Shown here one piece after another: positions 9,092 through 17,935 of a stretch of DNA of 35,085 nt (position 1 is the stretch's first letter; every line of letters starts with the position of its first letter). The stretch spans positions 1-35,085 of the forward strand of contig PLUL01000029.1 in NCBI GenBank assembly GCA_003164895.1, in the 5' to 3' direction. The notes below the pieces were generated by a model, which ran no database searches, was not told where the DNA came from, and was given only the letters and a program-made list of their open reading frames with translations. The DNA is from Bacteroidota bacterium. GTDB taxonomy: Bacteria > Bacteroidota > Bacteroidia > Palsa-948. Both the position numbers and the translations under genes were made by a program.

Positions 9092-11029
9092 TTAATCATA
9101 AAACAACCACCTGATTCCGACCTTAATACTTCTGTCGGGTGCAGGCATTTGCGGAGCGAGATAATATGCGCCCATTAATCCTGAATTGAGATGTTCTGTC
9201 TTAAAGAAAATGTTGGCATGTTTTATTTTCATGTTAAAGAAAAAATCAACGAAAGGATAATTTCCAATCTGTGTTTTGTTCTGCAAATAATATTGTCCGA
9301 GTGCAGGCATGTAAGCATCTGCGTAATAAGAAGTGTAAAATGAAACATCAAATCCTATCTGAACATCCATTACTTTTTTAAACCATTTATCTTGGTAGTA
9401 AAGCGAATAATTCGAAACAATTTGCGGAAGATGAATCACATCAGCAGAAGACTGTGCTTGTTGCCAGGTAATGGTATTGTTGAAATGAATTACTTTCAGG
9501 TGAAAGTTCTTTTGAATAAATGCCGAATAGATGATTAAAGTGCCAGTGAATTGTTTTGGGTTAGAATTGCTATCGAGATAAACGTACCCGATAATTTGAT
9601 TTGCAGTTGCACCAATAGAAAAATTATTTTTTGAATCCACGTAATTTAACCTCACCTGAGTTTCTGAAATGGCGTTCATCGAATCGTTCTTCCATGAGAA
9701 ATGATTGGATCTGTAATTTGTATATAGATATGGTACAGAACGCAAATCTTTTGTCGCTTCAAAAAATATTTTTTTATCGTGTTTGAAGATTGTCAGCAGA
9801 TCACACTTTATTAAATAATTCCCCTGATTGGTTCCGCTCACAATATACTTTCCACCCACGTTCCAGTAAAGTCCGTTTTTGCGAAAGTCAATAATTCTTT
9901 TCCCTAATTCAAAATGCGCAGTATTGTCTGTAATATTTTTGTTTGAAATCATGGCAATATACGGTGCTTGGAAGACGGTGCTTCCTGTAAACTCTAATGG
10001 AGAAGCAAATCCATACTGAACAATGGTAGATGATTTCTGATCAAAGAAAATTTCTGCCGCCACATTTTTATATAAAGTGCTTTTCCATGAAACAGTTTGC
10101 TGAAGAGTAAAAATGTGGGTTGAGTCAAGCGTTTTTGTTTTATCAAAAAAACTATTTTTATAATAAATTGTATCACCCGCTGCTTCTCCATCACCATATA
10201 CAAACCAACTTTCCCCAACGTTAACAGAATACGCAAGGGAATGTGTTGGGCGAATGCGGGTTTTTGTGGAATCTCCCTTCGTGTATTTTTCTTTTTTTCC
10301 GAAGTATAAAAATTGTTTTATGAAAGCACTCCTGCCTCCTCGTGCGGTTCTTGCATCCGGTAAGTTTACACTGAAAAGTTTCTTGTCAATCAGTTGATTT
10401 TTTTGAAAAAGAGAATCATAATTAGACGGACGAGTTGGTATGCCACCATTTTCATATTCTTTGATTGAGCTAACTGTTCCATTTGCCAAAAACGAATAGC
10501 GGTTATTTTTTGTTATGTAGTTAGTGGAAATAGAAACATTATTGTCTGTGCAATTTTGCCGCTGATAAAATCCGGTGCTTCGAATGCGCAACATGTTGAG
10601 TGCAATGTTCCATCGCTTGGTGATATTTTGTGTGTGGAGTATTTTGGAATATTGTTCTTGCTTCATTCCGAATAAAACAAATGCTTCCGTGTATGGAGTG
10701 CGTGTGTGATAATAATTCATCGCCTCATTGTTATAGCCGAATAAATCCAGATAATCAAATCCGCTACTGAATCCGATCTCTGAAGAAGGATCAAAAGTTA
10801 ATTTCCTATTTGCCAACCCTAAACTATAAGTGAAATTATTTGGAAAATAATTTTGAATTCTGTCGAACGATGTATCAACAGTTTTATATGCAGGAACAGC
10901 AAGGGAATAATCTTTTTCTTGAAAATATTGTATAGGATATTTAGCGCGAGCTTTTAACGAATCAGCAAATTGTCCAAAAAGTATTGACGATGATAAAAAG
11001 AAGGATGATATGAGCAAACACTTTTTCAA
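9092..11029 (-). CDS. Putative outer-membrane beta-barrel porin
   Basis: The product is about 645 residues, starting at the TTG at 11027-11029, which gives a compact signal peptide (KKCLLISSFFLSSSILFGQ). The frame is open upstream to an ATG at 11165-11167, but that would add 46 residues without a signal character and overlap the preceding gene by 59 bases, so I prefer the TTG. The mature protein has alternating aromatic/polar strands and ends in IRWLFYD, as expected for a beta-barrel. It resembles the 'putative porin' family of Bacteroidota. It is the last gene of the six-gene operon that starts with the MlaD-type gene, which suggests an envelope-related role. The transported solute cannot be read from the sequence. 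Confidence 0.75.
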   Translation of the reverse strand: MKKCLLISSFFLSSSILFGQFADSLKARAKYPIQYFQEKDYSLAVPAYKTVDTSFDRIQNYFPNNFTYSLGLANRKLTFDPSSEIGFSSGFDYLDLFGYNNEAMNYYHTRTPYTEAFVLFGMKQEQYSKILHTQNITKRWNIALNMLRIRSTGFYQRQNCTDNNVSISTNYITKNNRYSFLANGTVSSIKEYENGGIPTRPSNYDSLFQKNQLIDKKLFSVNLPDARTARGGRSAFIKQFLYFGKKEKYTKGDSTKTRIRPTHSLAYSVNVGESWFVYGDGEAAGDTIYYKNSFFDKTKTLDSTHIFTLQQTVSWKSTLYKNVAAEIFFDQKSSTIVQYGFASPLEFTGSTVFQAPYIAMISNKNITDNTAHFELGKRIIDFRKNGLYWNVGGKYIVSGTNQGNYLIKCDLLTIFKHDKKIFFEATKDLRSVPYLYTNYRSNHFSWKNDSMNAISETQVRLNYVDSKNNFSIGATANQIIGYVYLDSNSNPKQFTGTLIIYSAFIQKNFHLKVIHFNNTITWQQAQSSADVIHLPQIVSNYSLYYQDKWFKKVMDVQIGFDVSFYTSYYADAYMPALGQYYLQNKTQIGNYPFVDFFFNMKIKHANIFFKTEHLNSGLMGAYYLAPQMPAPDRSIKVGIRWLFYD

Positions 11030-11108
11030 ATCTAAAAATTTCAGTAAAAGTAAAAAAACCTCTTTAATGTCTTGGAAAGGATTTGAAACTTGGTCTTTAG
11101 AAATGTTT

Positions 11109-11591
11109 TTATAGCAAAACTTGCTTGTGCCAGCTTTTCTCAGCGGGTACTTCCCAGCCATGTTCAAACTCAGCTAAAGTATGCACGGTGTTGTTAAACA
11201 CAATGGTGCTGGAATTTACTTCGCCTTTTTTTGCAAGGGCTTCAAATTCAGGCAAAGTGCAGGAAAATATTTGCTCGCCTTTTTTATAGGCAACCAACAT
11301 TCTGTTAAGTAAAGAGACATTTAACTCTTGTTCCAGTTCTTTCATGAAACGGATGGATGCGTCCACGCTTCTGCCGCAACTCATTTCATCGGCTTCGTCA
11401 ATCAATATTACTATGAATCGGTTGTGAAGAATTTCTATTTTTCCTTTCACCGGTTTTCCGTGAGATTCCCAAGTTTGGAGAAAAACATTTTTTAATTCTT
11501 CAAACGTTCTTAACCGTGTAGGAGTAAATTCTTCGCTCGATTGGTAAATCCAAATGCGGGAATGGGATGGAATGTTTTTGAAATTTGTCAT
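11109..11591 (-). CDS. Conserved 160-residue Bacteroidota protein, often misnamed 'ABC transporter ATPase'
   Basis: The product is a small soluble protein with no signal peptide or membrane segment. Motifs such as SRIWIYQSSEEF, ILHNRFIVILIDE, CGRSVDASIRFMKELE and the C-terminal WEVPAEKSWH match a family I recognise from Bacteroidota genomes, where it often carries the name ABC transporter ATPase. No Walker A (GxxxxGK[ST]), ABC signature or Walker B is present, so the name is unsupported. The start ATG overlaps the stop of the upstream CCG Fe-S gene by 4 bases, so it is translationally coupled. An accessory role for the Fe-S proteins is only a guess from context. Confidence 0.85.
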   Translation of the reverse strand: MTNFKNIPSHSRIWIYQSSEEFTPTRLRTFEELKNVFLQTWESHGKPVKGKIEILHNRFIVILIDEADEMSCGRSVDASIRFMKELEQELNVSLLNRMLVAYKKGEQIFSCTLPEFEALAKKGEVNSSTIVFNNTVHTLAEFEHGWEVPAEKSWHKQVLL

Positions 11592-12373
11592 TGGAGAGTA
11601 TTTGCTGCAAGTTCGGCAATATCCATCACCTTCACTTCACTTTCTTTATTAAAATGTTTCACGCCATCGGTGATCATAGTCATGCAAAATGGACAAGCAG
11701 TGGCAATGACATCGGGTTTGTGCGAAAGCGCTTCTTCGGTGCGTTCGATGTTTACGTCTTTGGTTCCTTTTTCTGGTTCCTTGAACATCTGCGCGCCACC
11801 AGCACCGCAGCAAAATCCTTTTTCGCGGCTGCGTTTCATCTCTGCCAGATTCGCATCTAAGTTTTGAATTACAGAACGAGGAGCTTCATAAACATCATTC
11901 GCCCTGCCAAGATAACAAGCATCGTGATACGTAATTTTTTTTCCTGCGAAACTTCCTCCTTTCACTTTCAGTTTTCCTGCGTCAATTAATTGCTGAACCA
12001 ATTGCGTGTGATGTATCACTTCGTAATTTCCGCCAAGACCCGGATATTCGTTCTTCAATGTGTTGTAACAATGCGGACAACCGGTAACAATTTTTTTTAC
12101 GTTGTAATTATTGAGCGTAGTAATATTATTCATCGCCTGCATCTGGAAAAGAAATTCGTTGCCTGCTCGTTTGGCAGGATCACCCGAACAGGATTCTTCA
12201 GTTCCCAGCACGGCAAATTTCATCCCAACATGATTCAGAATTTTCACAATAGCGCGGGTAATTTTTTTCGCACGGTCATCAAAACTTCCTGCACATCCAA
12301 CCCAGAAGAGAATTTCAGGTTGTTCACCCGAAGCTGCGTACTCCGCCATTGTTTTTACTTTCAGTTCACTCAT
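11588..12373 (-). CDS. CCG-domain (Fe-S)-binding protein, HdrB/GlpC/LutA-like
   Basis: This 261-residue protein holds two cysteine-rich CCG domains of the type that bind an unusual [4Fe-4S] cluster in heterodisulfide reductase HdrB and related oxidoreductases. Domain 1 has Cys27, then Ser61-Cys62 where the canonical motif has Cys-Cys, then GCPHC (99, 102). Domain 2 is complete: Cys153, Cys188-Cys189-Gly, and CPFC (227, 230). No membrane segment is visible, so it is probably a cytoplasmic subunit bound to the membrane Fe-S protein encoded two genes upstream. Together the two reproduce the domain set of the fused membrane proteins that pass electrons from ETF to menaquinone in other anaerobes and respirers. 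It overlaps both neighbours by 4 bases (ATGA). Confidence 0.88.
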   Translation of the reverse strand: MSELKVKTMAEYAASGEQPEILFWVGCAGSFDDRAKKITRAIVKILNHVGMKFAVLGTEESCSGDPAKRAGNEFLFQMQAMNNITTLNNYNVKKIVTGCPHCYNTLKNEYPGLGGNYEVIHHTQLVQQLIDAGKLKVKGGSFAGKKITYHDACYLGRANDVYEAPRSVIQNLDANLAEMKRSREKGFCCGAGGAQMFKEPEKGTKDVNIERTEEALSHKPDVIATACPFCMTMITDGVKHFNKESEVKVMDIAELAANTLQ

Positions 12374-12810
12374 TCTTCAAAAACTTGTATGGTTGCTTCT
12401 TTGTTTTTCAGTTCGGTGAATTTACCATTGTATTTTGTTGCACGAACAATATGATTATCTATCCAATGATAATTTCCACCTCTTGGTTTTCCAACTATAA
12501 GCCCATGATATTTGAATCCGCATTTTTTCAGCCAGCGATTCGTAACTTCCCTGTGTGCTTCTGTGCGCGAAGTAAAAAAAGTAATGATGTGTCCTTCATC
12601 GTACCATTGATTTACTTTTGCAAGAGCATCGGGATAAACCTCAGCATTTTCCATTCTCTCCGGTTCTTCATTTGGAATATCTTCCCCTACAGTCCCGTCA
12701 ATATCAATGAGAAAATTTTTTACATGCTCAGGAAGTTTAGGAGAGATTTTCTTTCCGTTTTCCTCAGCATCTAAAAGTTTTGAGTCAGTCATAGTAAAAT
12801 TAATTTTCAT
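12370..12810 (-). CDS. HAD-superfamily phosphatase-like protein
   Basis: The 146-residue product has the HAD fold signatures. Motif I is LIDIDGTVGED with nucleophile Asp36 and Asp38. Motif II is FFTSR (Thr80/Ser81), motif III is the Lys in GKPRGG (Lys108), and the acidic motif IV is WIDNH (Asp118). It lacks a cap domain, like other small HAD phosphatases, and similar proteins in this phylum are sometimes labelled phosphoheptose isomerase, which the motifs do not support. It sits between the two Fe-S genes. The chosen ATG overlaps the upstream stop by 11 bases; ATG 12790-12792 (MTDSK...) is an equally plausible start just after that stop. The substrate is unknown; a phosphorylated small molecule is typical for the family. 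Confidence 0.75.
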   Translation of the reverse strand: MKINFTMTDSKLLDAEENGKKISPKLPEHVKNFLIDIDGTVGEDIPNEEPERMENAEVYPDALAKVNQWYDEGHIITFFTSRTEAHREVTNRWLKKCGFKYHGLIVGKPRGGNYHWIDNHIVRATKYNGKFTELKNKEATIQVFEE

Positions 12811-14122
12811 TCACCCAATTTAATCTGTCAGTCGGTGAATATTGCCATGGAGCTCCGTTATTTTCAATATTTGTAAATGTCATGTTGAGCGCTTGAGGTG
12901 CCGCGCTTTGTTCCATCACCAGAAATCTGCGAAGGTCAATAATGATACTTAATGGGTCGATGTTCACAGGGCATTCTTGTACACAGGCATTGCAGGAGGT
13001 GCAAGCCCACAATTCTTCGGAAGAAATATAATTTCCAAAGAGAGATTTTCCATCATCAACAAACTTTTTATTCTTGTCAATATTTCTGCCGACTTCCTCC
13101 AAACGATCGCGCGTGCTCATCATTATTTTTCGTGGCGACAAAAGTTTTCCTGTTTGATTTGCAGGGCAGGAAGAAGTGCATCTTCCGCACTCGGTGCAGG
13201 TGTAAGCATCCAATAATTGTTTCCAAGAGAGATCAAAAATATCTTTTGCTCCAAAACGCATTGGCTGATCAGGATTTGCAGGAGGCGGAGTGAAGGAAGG
13301 ATCAAGCATGGCTTTCACTTCATTCGTTACACTTTGAAGATTGGTGAACTGACCTTTAGGATTCAGATTGGAATAAAAAATATTCGGGAAAGCGAGAACG
13401 ATATGAAAATGTTTTGAAATGATAATGTAATTCAGAAATCCAAAAATGCCGATAATGTGAAACCACCAGCAAACTCTTTCAATCATCATCAATGAATGTT
13501 CCTGCATTCCGCTCAGTATAGGTGCAATGAACTGGCTGATGGGAAAACTTCCCGCAGCACAATAATGTTCACTATGCATTTGCTGTAGTGTTTGGTCGGC
13601 TGCATTCATAAGGAATAACGCGCTCATTAAAATAATTTCAGAACACAAAATCAGGTTAGCGTCAGTTCGAGGCCATCCGTTGAGTTCTTTCATAGAAAGG
13701 CGTTTTACATGAATAATATTTCTGCGAATGAAAAATACAGCACATCCGAATGTCACCAGAAATGCCAGCACTTCAAAAAAGCCAATGAGGAAATTATAAA
13801 AATGAAAAGATTCGAAATTCAGGATGGAAAGAAAACGGTGTGTGCCGAATATTCCGTCAATAAACATTTCAAGCACTTCGATATTGATGAGAACAAATCC
13901 AACATAAACAAAAATGTGAAGCAGTGCAGGAATCGGTCGCGCGAACATTTTTTTCTGTCCGAGCGCAACCAATGTCATGATTTTCCATCGCTCCGATAGT
14001 TTGTCGCTTCTGTCTAAATCTTTTCCAAGTAAAATATTTCTGCGAATCTTTTTTGCGTTAACAACAAACAATCCGGTTCCGGCTGAGAGTAAAAGTAAAA
14101 ATATGATATTGGAAATTCCCAT
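12800..14122 (-). CDS. Membrane (Fe-S)-binding protein with NarI-like heme domain and two [4Fe-4S] sites
   Basis: The 440-residue product has several N-terminal membrane helices (about 3-20, 65-90, 110-132, 155-175, 215-236). Histidines sit where a NarI-like b-heme domain would need them: His69 (PALLHIF), His222 (WWFHIIG) and His238/240 (SKHFHI). A soluble C-terminal domain follows, with two ferredoxin-type clusters: CTECGRCTSSCP (309, 312, 315, 319) and CTSCNACVQECP (374, 377, 380, 384). This equals the front half of the fused ETF:menaquinone oxidoreductase/HdrD-like family. The missing CCG half is the separate 261-residue protein encoded downstream. Predicted role: electron transfer between cytoplasmic donors and the quinone pool. 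It starts 9 bases after the MlaD-type gene ends. Confidence 0.87.
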   Translation of the reverse strand: MGISNIIFLLLLSAGTGLFVVNAKKIRRNILLGKDLDRSDKLSERWKIMTLVALGQKKMFARPIPALLHIFVYVGFVLINIEVLEMFIDGIFGTHRFLSILNFESFHFYNFLIGFFEVLAFLVTFGCAVFFIRRNIIHVKRLSMKELNGWPRTDANLILCSEIILMSALFLMNAADQTLQQMHSEHYCAAGSFPISQFIAPILSGMQEHSLMMIERVCWWFHIIGIFGFLNYIIISKHFHIVLAFPNIFYSNLNPKGQFTNLQSVTNEVKAMLDPSFTPPPANPDQPMRFGAKDIFDLSWKQLLDAYTCTECGRCTSSCPANQTGKLLSPRKIMMSTRDRLEEVGRNIDKNKKFVDDGKSLFGNYISSEELWACTSCNACVQECPVNIDPLSIIIDLRRFLVMEQSAAPQALNMTFTNIENNGAPWQYSPTDRLNWVNEN

Positions 14123-14131
14123 AGGGAAAAA

Positions 14132-15106
14132 TCACTGTTTGTGTTTTTTTGTTCTTTTCTTTTTACTGTACATCGAAAAATATCTCCAGGGATTTTCATT
14201 CATATCTTTCAGCAAACTATCTAAACTGCCGGAAGCTGAGTTTAAATTTTTGTAGAGTTTATCATCACGCAACAACAATCCGGCAGAACCTTCGCCCTTA
14301 TTTATTTTTTCAAGAACACTAGAAAATTCAGACAACGCTCGGTTGGTATTTGCAATGGTATGAGAAAAATTTGCTTTTGAAACAGAATCACTTATTGCTG
14401 CAAAGTTTCTTATAACCTCTGAAATTTTTTCATTGTTGTTCGCCAGATTAGTAGAAATGGATTGTGCATTAGAAAATATTACGGATAATTTATTTCGCTC
14501 GGAAGCAATAAGCGTATCCAATCGCATGGAAGTTTTGTCGAAAGTTTCGAGCGCGTGCTTGATGCTTTCAAAACTTTTTTCCAGATTTTCTCTTCCGTTT
14601 TTATCCATTACCGTTTGAATGGTAACAATGATAGAATCAATGGATGAAATTAGTTTTTCGGCTTTATCTTTCAGCGGTTTCACGGTGGCGTTCACTGATT
14701 CCTGAAGAGATGCTTCCACAATTCCGATGAGCGTATCGCCTTCGGGCGCATAAATTTTTTCGGAACTGGTAATTATCTGAACCGCTTTTGCTCCGAGCAA
14801 ATCCTGACTGATAATTTTTGCAACGGAACTTTTTGGAATATTAAATTTTTTATCTGTGATGGACATTGTTACCAAAATCTTTCCGCTGTTATCATAAAGC
14901 TGAATGGCTTTGATGCGACCAATTTTAAATCCGTTCATCTGAACAGGATTGGCTTCCACCAGTCCGGCAACTTCGGGATAAATGGCATAATAAAGACGCT
15001 GGCTCGAAAAAATATCTTTCCCTTTCAGAAAATTAAATCCGTAAATAAATATGGCAATCGCAATAACAACGAGGATGCCGGTTTTTATTTCTTTTGAAAG
15101 TTTCAT
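14132..15106 (-). CDS. MlaD/MCE-family envelope lipid transport protein
   Basis: The 324-residue product has an N-terminal membrane anchor (about 10-26, GILVVIAIAIFIYGF), followed by an MCE domain at about 38-115 (YYAIYPEVAGLVEANPV...NGFKIGRI). A long, helix-rich C-terminal region includes coiled-coil-like stretches and ends with a basic tail (KKKRTKKHKQ). MCE proteins form periplasmic rings or tunnels that move lipids between membranes. Here no MlaE permease or MlaF ATPase lies in the window, so those partners must be encoded elsewhere. This is the first gene of the operon that ends with the porin, and its 5' side (15107-15182) is the only sizeable gap, so the promoter probably lies there. 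Confidence 0.85.
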   Translation of the reverse strand: MKLSKEIKTGILVVIAIAIFIYGFNFLKGKDIFSSQRLYYAIYPEVAGLVEANPVQMNGFKIGRIKAIQLYDNSGKILVTMSITDKKFNIPKSSVAKIISQDLLGAKAVQIITSSEKIYAPEGDTLIGIVEASLQESVNATVKPLKDKAEKLISSIDSIIVTIQTVMDKNGRENLEKSFESIKHALETFDKTSMRLDTLIASERNKLSVIFSNAQSISTNLANNNEKISEVIRNFAAISDSVSKANFSHTIANTNRALSEFSSVLEKINKGEGSAGLLLRDDKLYKNLNSASGSLDSLLKDMNENPWRYFSMYSKKKRTKKHKQ

Positions 15107-15182
15107 CTTTTACTATTAATGAGTCGCAAAAACATAATTTGCGAATATACGAAGAAAAAAATAATTAAATCCTCTTGAAATT

Positions 15183-16547
15183 TCAGCAAAGCGCCCGGAT
15201 AATATCGGAACGGGTAATGATGAATGTTTCGTCTGTTTTAAAATCGCGCACAAGAACTGCAGTGTTCTCGGTGGTGAGCATTCCCGAAAGCGAATCTATC
15301 GGCGCGGAAATATCCACATATGGAAAAGCCGGCTGCATAATTGTTTCAACGGATTTTGATTTAACGTCAGGATTTTTTACAATCTGTGAATACAAATGTT
15401 GTTCATTCAGCGAACCCACCACGCGACCTTCGTTGGTAACTGCAACCTGTGAAAAATCGTTTTCATTCATAATTTTCACAGCGCGGTCAATGGAATCTTT
15501 CACATCCAAAGAAATTAATTTTCCTTTCTGGAATGCAACCAGATCTTTTGCGGTGAGTCCTTTCTTATCGAAGAAACCTTTGGATCGCATCCATTCATCG
15601 TTGAACATTTTTCCGAGATAGCGCGTGCCGTGATCGTGGAAAATTATCACCACAGTTTCTCCTGCTTTGAAATTATTTTTCAGTTGCAGTAATCCTGCAA
15701 TTGCCGAGCCAGCCGAATTGCCGACAAAAATTCCTTCCTGGCGAACAATTTCGCGCGTCATCATGGCAGCATCTTTATCCGTAACTTTTTCAAAGTGGTC
15801 AATAATATTGAAGTCAACATTCTTCGGCAAAAAATCTTCTCCAATTCCTTCGGTGATGTATGGATAGATTTCATTCTTATCAAAGATGCCAGTTTCTTTA
15901 TACTTTTTGAAAACCGAACCGTAGGTATCAATTCCCCATACTTTCAGTTTTTGATTTTTTTCTTTCAGAAATTTTCCGGTACCGCAAATAGTTCCTCCGG
16001 TTCCGACACCGACAACGAGATGATCTACCTTTCCGCTGGTCTGTTCCCAAATTTCAGGACCAGTAGATTCATAATGCGCCTGAGAGTTTGAAAGATTATC
16101 GTACTGATTTGCTTTCCATGAATTAGGAACTTCTTTTACCAGCCGAGACGAAACGGAATAATAAGAGCGAGGATCTTCGGGCTCAACATCGGTCGGACAA
16201 ATAATTACTTCGGCTCCGAAAGCGCGCAGTGCATCTGCTTTTTCTTTCGATTGTTTATCGGTTGTTGTGAAAATACATTTGTATCCTTTCACAATGGCAG
16301 CCATTGCTAATCCCATACCGGTATTCCCGGATGTTCCTTCAATAATTGTATAGCCGGGTTTGAGCAAACCTTTTTTCTCCGCGTCTTCGATCATCTTCAA
16401 AGCCATGCGGTCTTTGATCGAATTACCGGGGTTAAAAGTTTCCACCTTTGCAAGCACAGTTGCTTTCACATCTTTTGTGATGCTGTTGAGTTTCACAAGT
16501 GGCGTGTTGCCAATGGTTTCGAGAATGTTGTTATAGATTTTTTTCAT
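15183..16547 (-). CDS. cbs: Cystathionine beta-synthase-type PLP enzyme with C-terminal CBS domains
   Basis: The 454-residue product is a fold-type II PLP enzyme acting in sulfur amino acid metabolism, condensing serine (or O-acetylserine) with a thiol such as homocysteine. Residues 1-330 hold the catalytic domain: NPGNSIKDR with PLP Lys45, the substrate loop GTSGNTG (Asn75 contacts the cofactor), and the phosphate-binding GVGTGGT near 180. Residues about 335-454 are a CBS-domain pair, which usually binds adenosyl ligands and regulates the enzyme. The CBS pair separates it from plain cysteine synthase. It stands alone between divergent and codirectional neighbours and appears not to be part of the glycan operon starting 128 bases away on the other strand. 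Confidence 0.9.
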   Translation of the reverse strand: MKKIYNNILETIGNTPLVKLNSITKDVKATVLAKVETFNPGNSIKDRMALKMIEDAEKKGLLKPGYTIIEGTSGNTGMGLAMAAIVKGYKCIFTTTDKQSKEKADALRAFGAEVIICPTDVEPEDPRSYYSVSSRLVKEVPNSWKANQYDNLSNSQAHYESTGPEIWEQTSGKVDHLVVGVGTGGTICGTGKFLKEKNQKLKVWGIDTYGSVFKKYKETGIFDKNEIYPYITEGIGEDFLPKNVDFNIIDHFEKVTDKDAAMMTREIVRQEGIFVGNSAGSAIAGLLQLKNNFKAGETVVIIFHDHGTRYLGKMFNDEWMRSKGFFDKKGLTAKDLVAFQKGKLISLDVKDSIDRAVKIMNENDFSQVAVTNEGRVVGSLNEQHLYSQIVKNPDVKSKSVETIMQPAFPYVDISAPIDSLSGMLTTENTAVLVRDFKTDETFIITRSDIIRALC

Positions 16548-16675
16548 ATAAAAATGTGGAGGCGAAGGTAAAAAAAGGAATCATTATTGATGAAAATAAA
16601 TCTTTAAGAGTATTGAAAATATTAATAGGGATATAATAATTTAAAGTAAATTCGGCTTCATTATTTGACGATAAA

Positions 16676-17935
16676 ATGTATAAGGAAATTACAAAATGCA
16701 GGATTTGCGGTAATACAAATTTAGTTTCATTGATCCATCTTGGCGAGCAAGCTTTGACGGGTGTATTTCCAAAAAATAAATCAGAAAAAGTTACTTCAGG
16801 TCCTTTGGAATTGGTGAAGTGTCATCCTAAAAATGAAAATGATAATGTTTGTCATTTAGTTCAACTTCACCATTCTTATGACAGCAGTGAAATGTATGGA
16901 CTGAATTATGGTTATCGCTCAGGACTTAATCAATCTATGGTGAAGCATTTAACTACAATTGTACAACATGTTCTTTCTTTGGTGGAGATAAAAAAAGACG
17001 ATCTGATTATTGATATCGGCAGTAACGACAGCACTTTGTTGCAGCAATATCCGAGTGATAAAGAATTAGTGCTGACAGGAATTGACCCGACCGGGACAAA
17101 ATTTAAAAAGTATTATCCTTCTCATATTGGGCTTATCCCTGACTTTTTTTCTTTCGAAAATGTAAATAAAAAATTTCCTGGCAAAAAAGCAAAAGTGATC
17201 ACTTCCATCGCAATGTTTTATGATTTGGAAGACCCGATTTCATTTGTAAAAAATATCCATTCTGTTTTAGCTGATGATGGAATTTGGGTTTTCGAACAAA
17301 GTTATCTTCCGTCAATGCTTGAAACAAACTCTTATGATACCATTTGTCATGAGCATGTTGAATATTATTCTTTGCTCCAAATAAAATATATGATGGATAA
17401 GGTTGGGTTCAAAATAATTGATGTAGAACTGAATGATATAAATGGCGGAAGTTTTAGAATTACCGCAGCAAAAAATAACTCTTCTTATATTTCGAAACAA
17501 AATGTAACGGAATGTGCAGCAAATGAAAAAAATCTACAAATAGATACTTTAAAGCCCTATGAAGCATTCCGAAAAAATGTTGAAGCACACAAATTGAAAC
17601 TTATTTCTTTGATTCGCGAAATAAAGCAAAACGGAAAAAAGATTTTTGGATATGGTGCTTCTACAAAAGGAAATGTGATTTTGCAATATTGCGGCATCAT
17701 GGCAAACGACATTCCTTTTATTGCTGAAGTGAATGAAGATAAATTCGGTTCATTCACTCCATTCACACACATTCCTATTATTTCTGAAAAGGAAGCAAGA
17801 GCAATGAAACCGGATTATTTTTTAGTTCTTCCTTGGCATTTTAGAAAAGGAATTCTTGAAAAAGAAAAAGATTTTTTACAATCAGGAGGTAAATTTATTT
17901 TTCCATTGCCTGAAATTGAAATTGTTAGCGTATGA
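16676..17935 (+). CDS. Zinc-site SAM-dependent (sugar C-)methyltransferase
   Basis: The 419-residue product has the three-part layout of NDP-sugar C-methyltransferases. An N-terminal metal-binding region carries CRIC (Cys8, Cys11) and later Cys49 and Cys59 before LVQLHH. The SAM-binding Rossmann domain shows motif I IDIGSNDSTLL. The conserved active-site region (FEQSYLPSMLETNSYDTICHEHVEYYSL region, about residues 205-232) is followed by a C-terminal domain with YGASTKGN. The substrate is probably a nucleotide-linked keto-sugar, but this family also acts on other scaffolds. It is the first gene of the glycan operon, and its stop overlaps the next ATG by 4 bases. Confidence 0.85.
   Translation: MYKEITKCRICGNTNLVSLIHLGEQALTGVFPKNKSEKVTSGPLELVKCHPKNENDNVCHLVQLHHSYDSSEMYGLNYGYRSGLNQSMVKHLTTIVQHVLSLVEIKKDDLIIDIGSNDSTLLQQYPSDKELVLTGIDPTGTKFKKYYPSHIGLIPDFFSFENVNKKFPGKKAKVITSIAMFYDLEDPISFVKNIHSVLADDGIWVFEQSYLPSMLETNSYDTICHEHVEYYSLLQIKYMMDKVGFKIIDVELNDINGGSFRITAAKNNSSYISKQNVTECAANEKNLQIDTLKPYEAFRKNVEAHKLKLISLIREIKQNGKKIFGYGASTKGNVILQYCGIMANDIPFIAEVNEDKFGSFTPFTHIPIISEKEARAMKPDYFLVLPWHFRKGILEKEKDFLQSGGKFIFPLPEIEIVSV

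Noticed and set aside
12130-12180. Imperfect palindrome GCCTGCTCG...GGCAGG resembling the element at 29053
   Set aside because: Only a 5-bp stem is present, and the encoded DPAKRAGNEF is a conserved part of the CCG protein family, so no insertion is needed to explain it.
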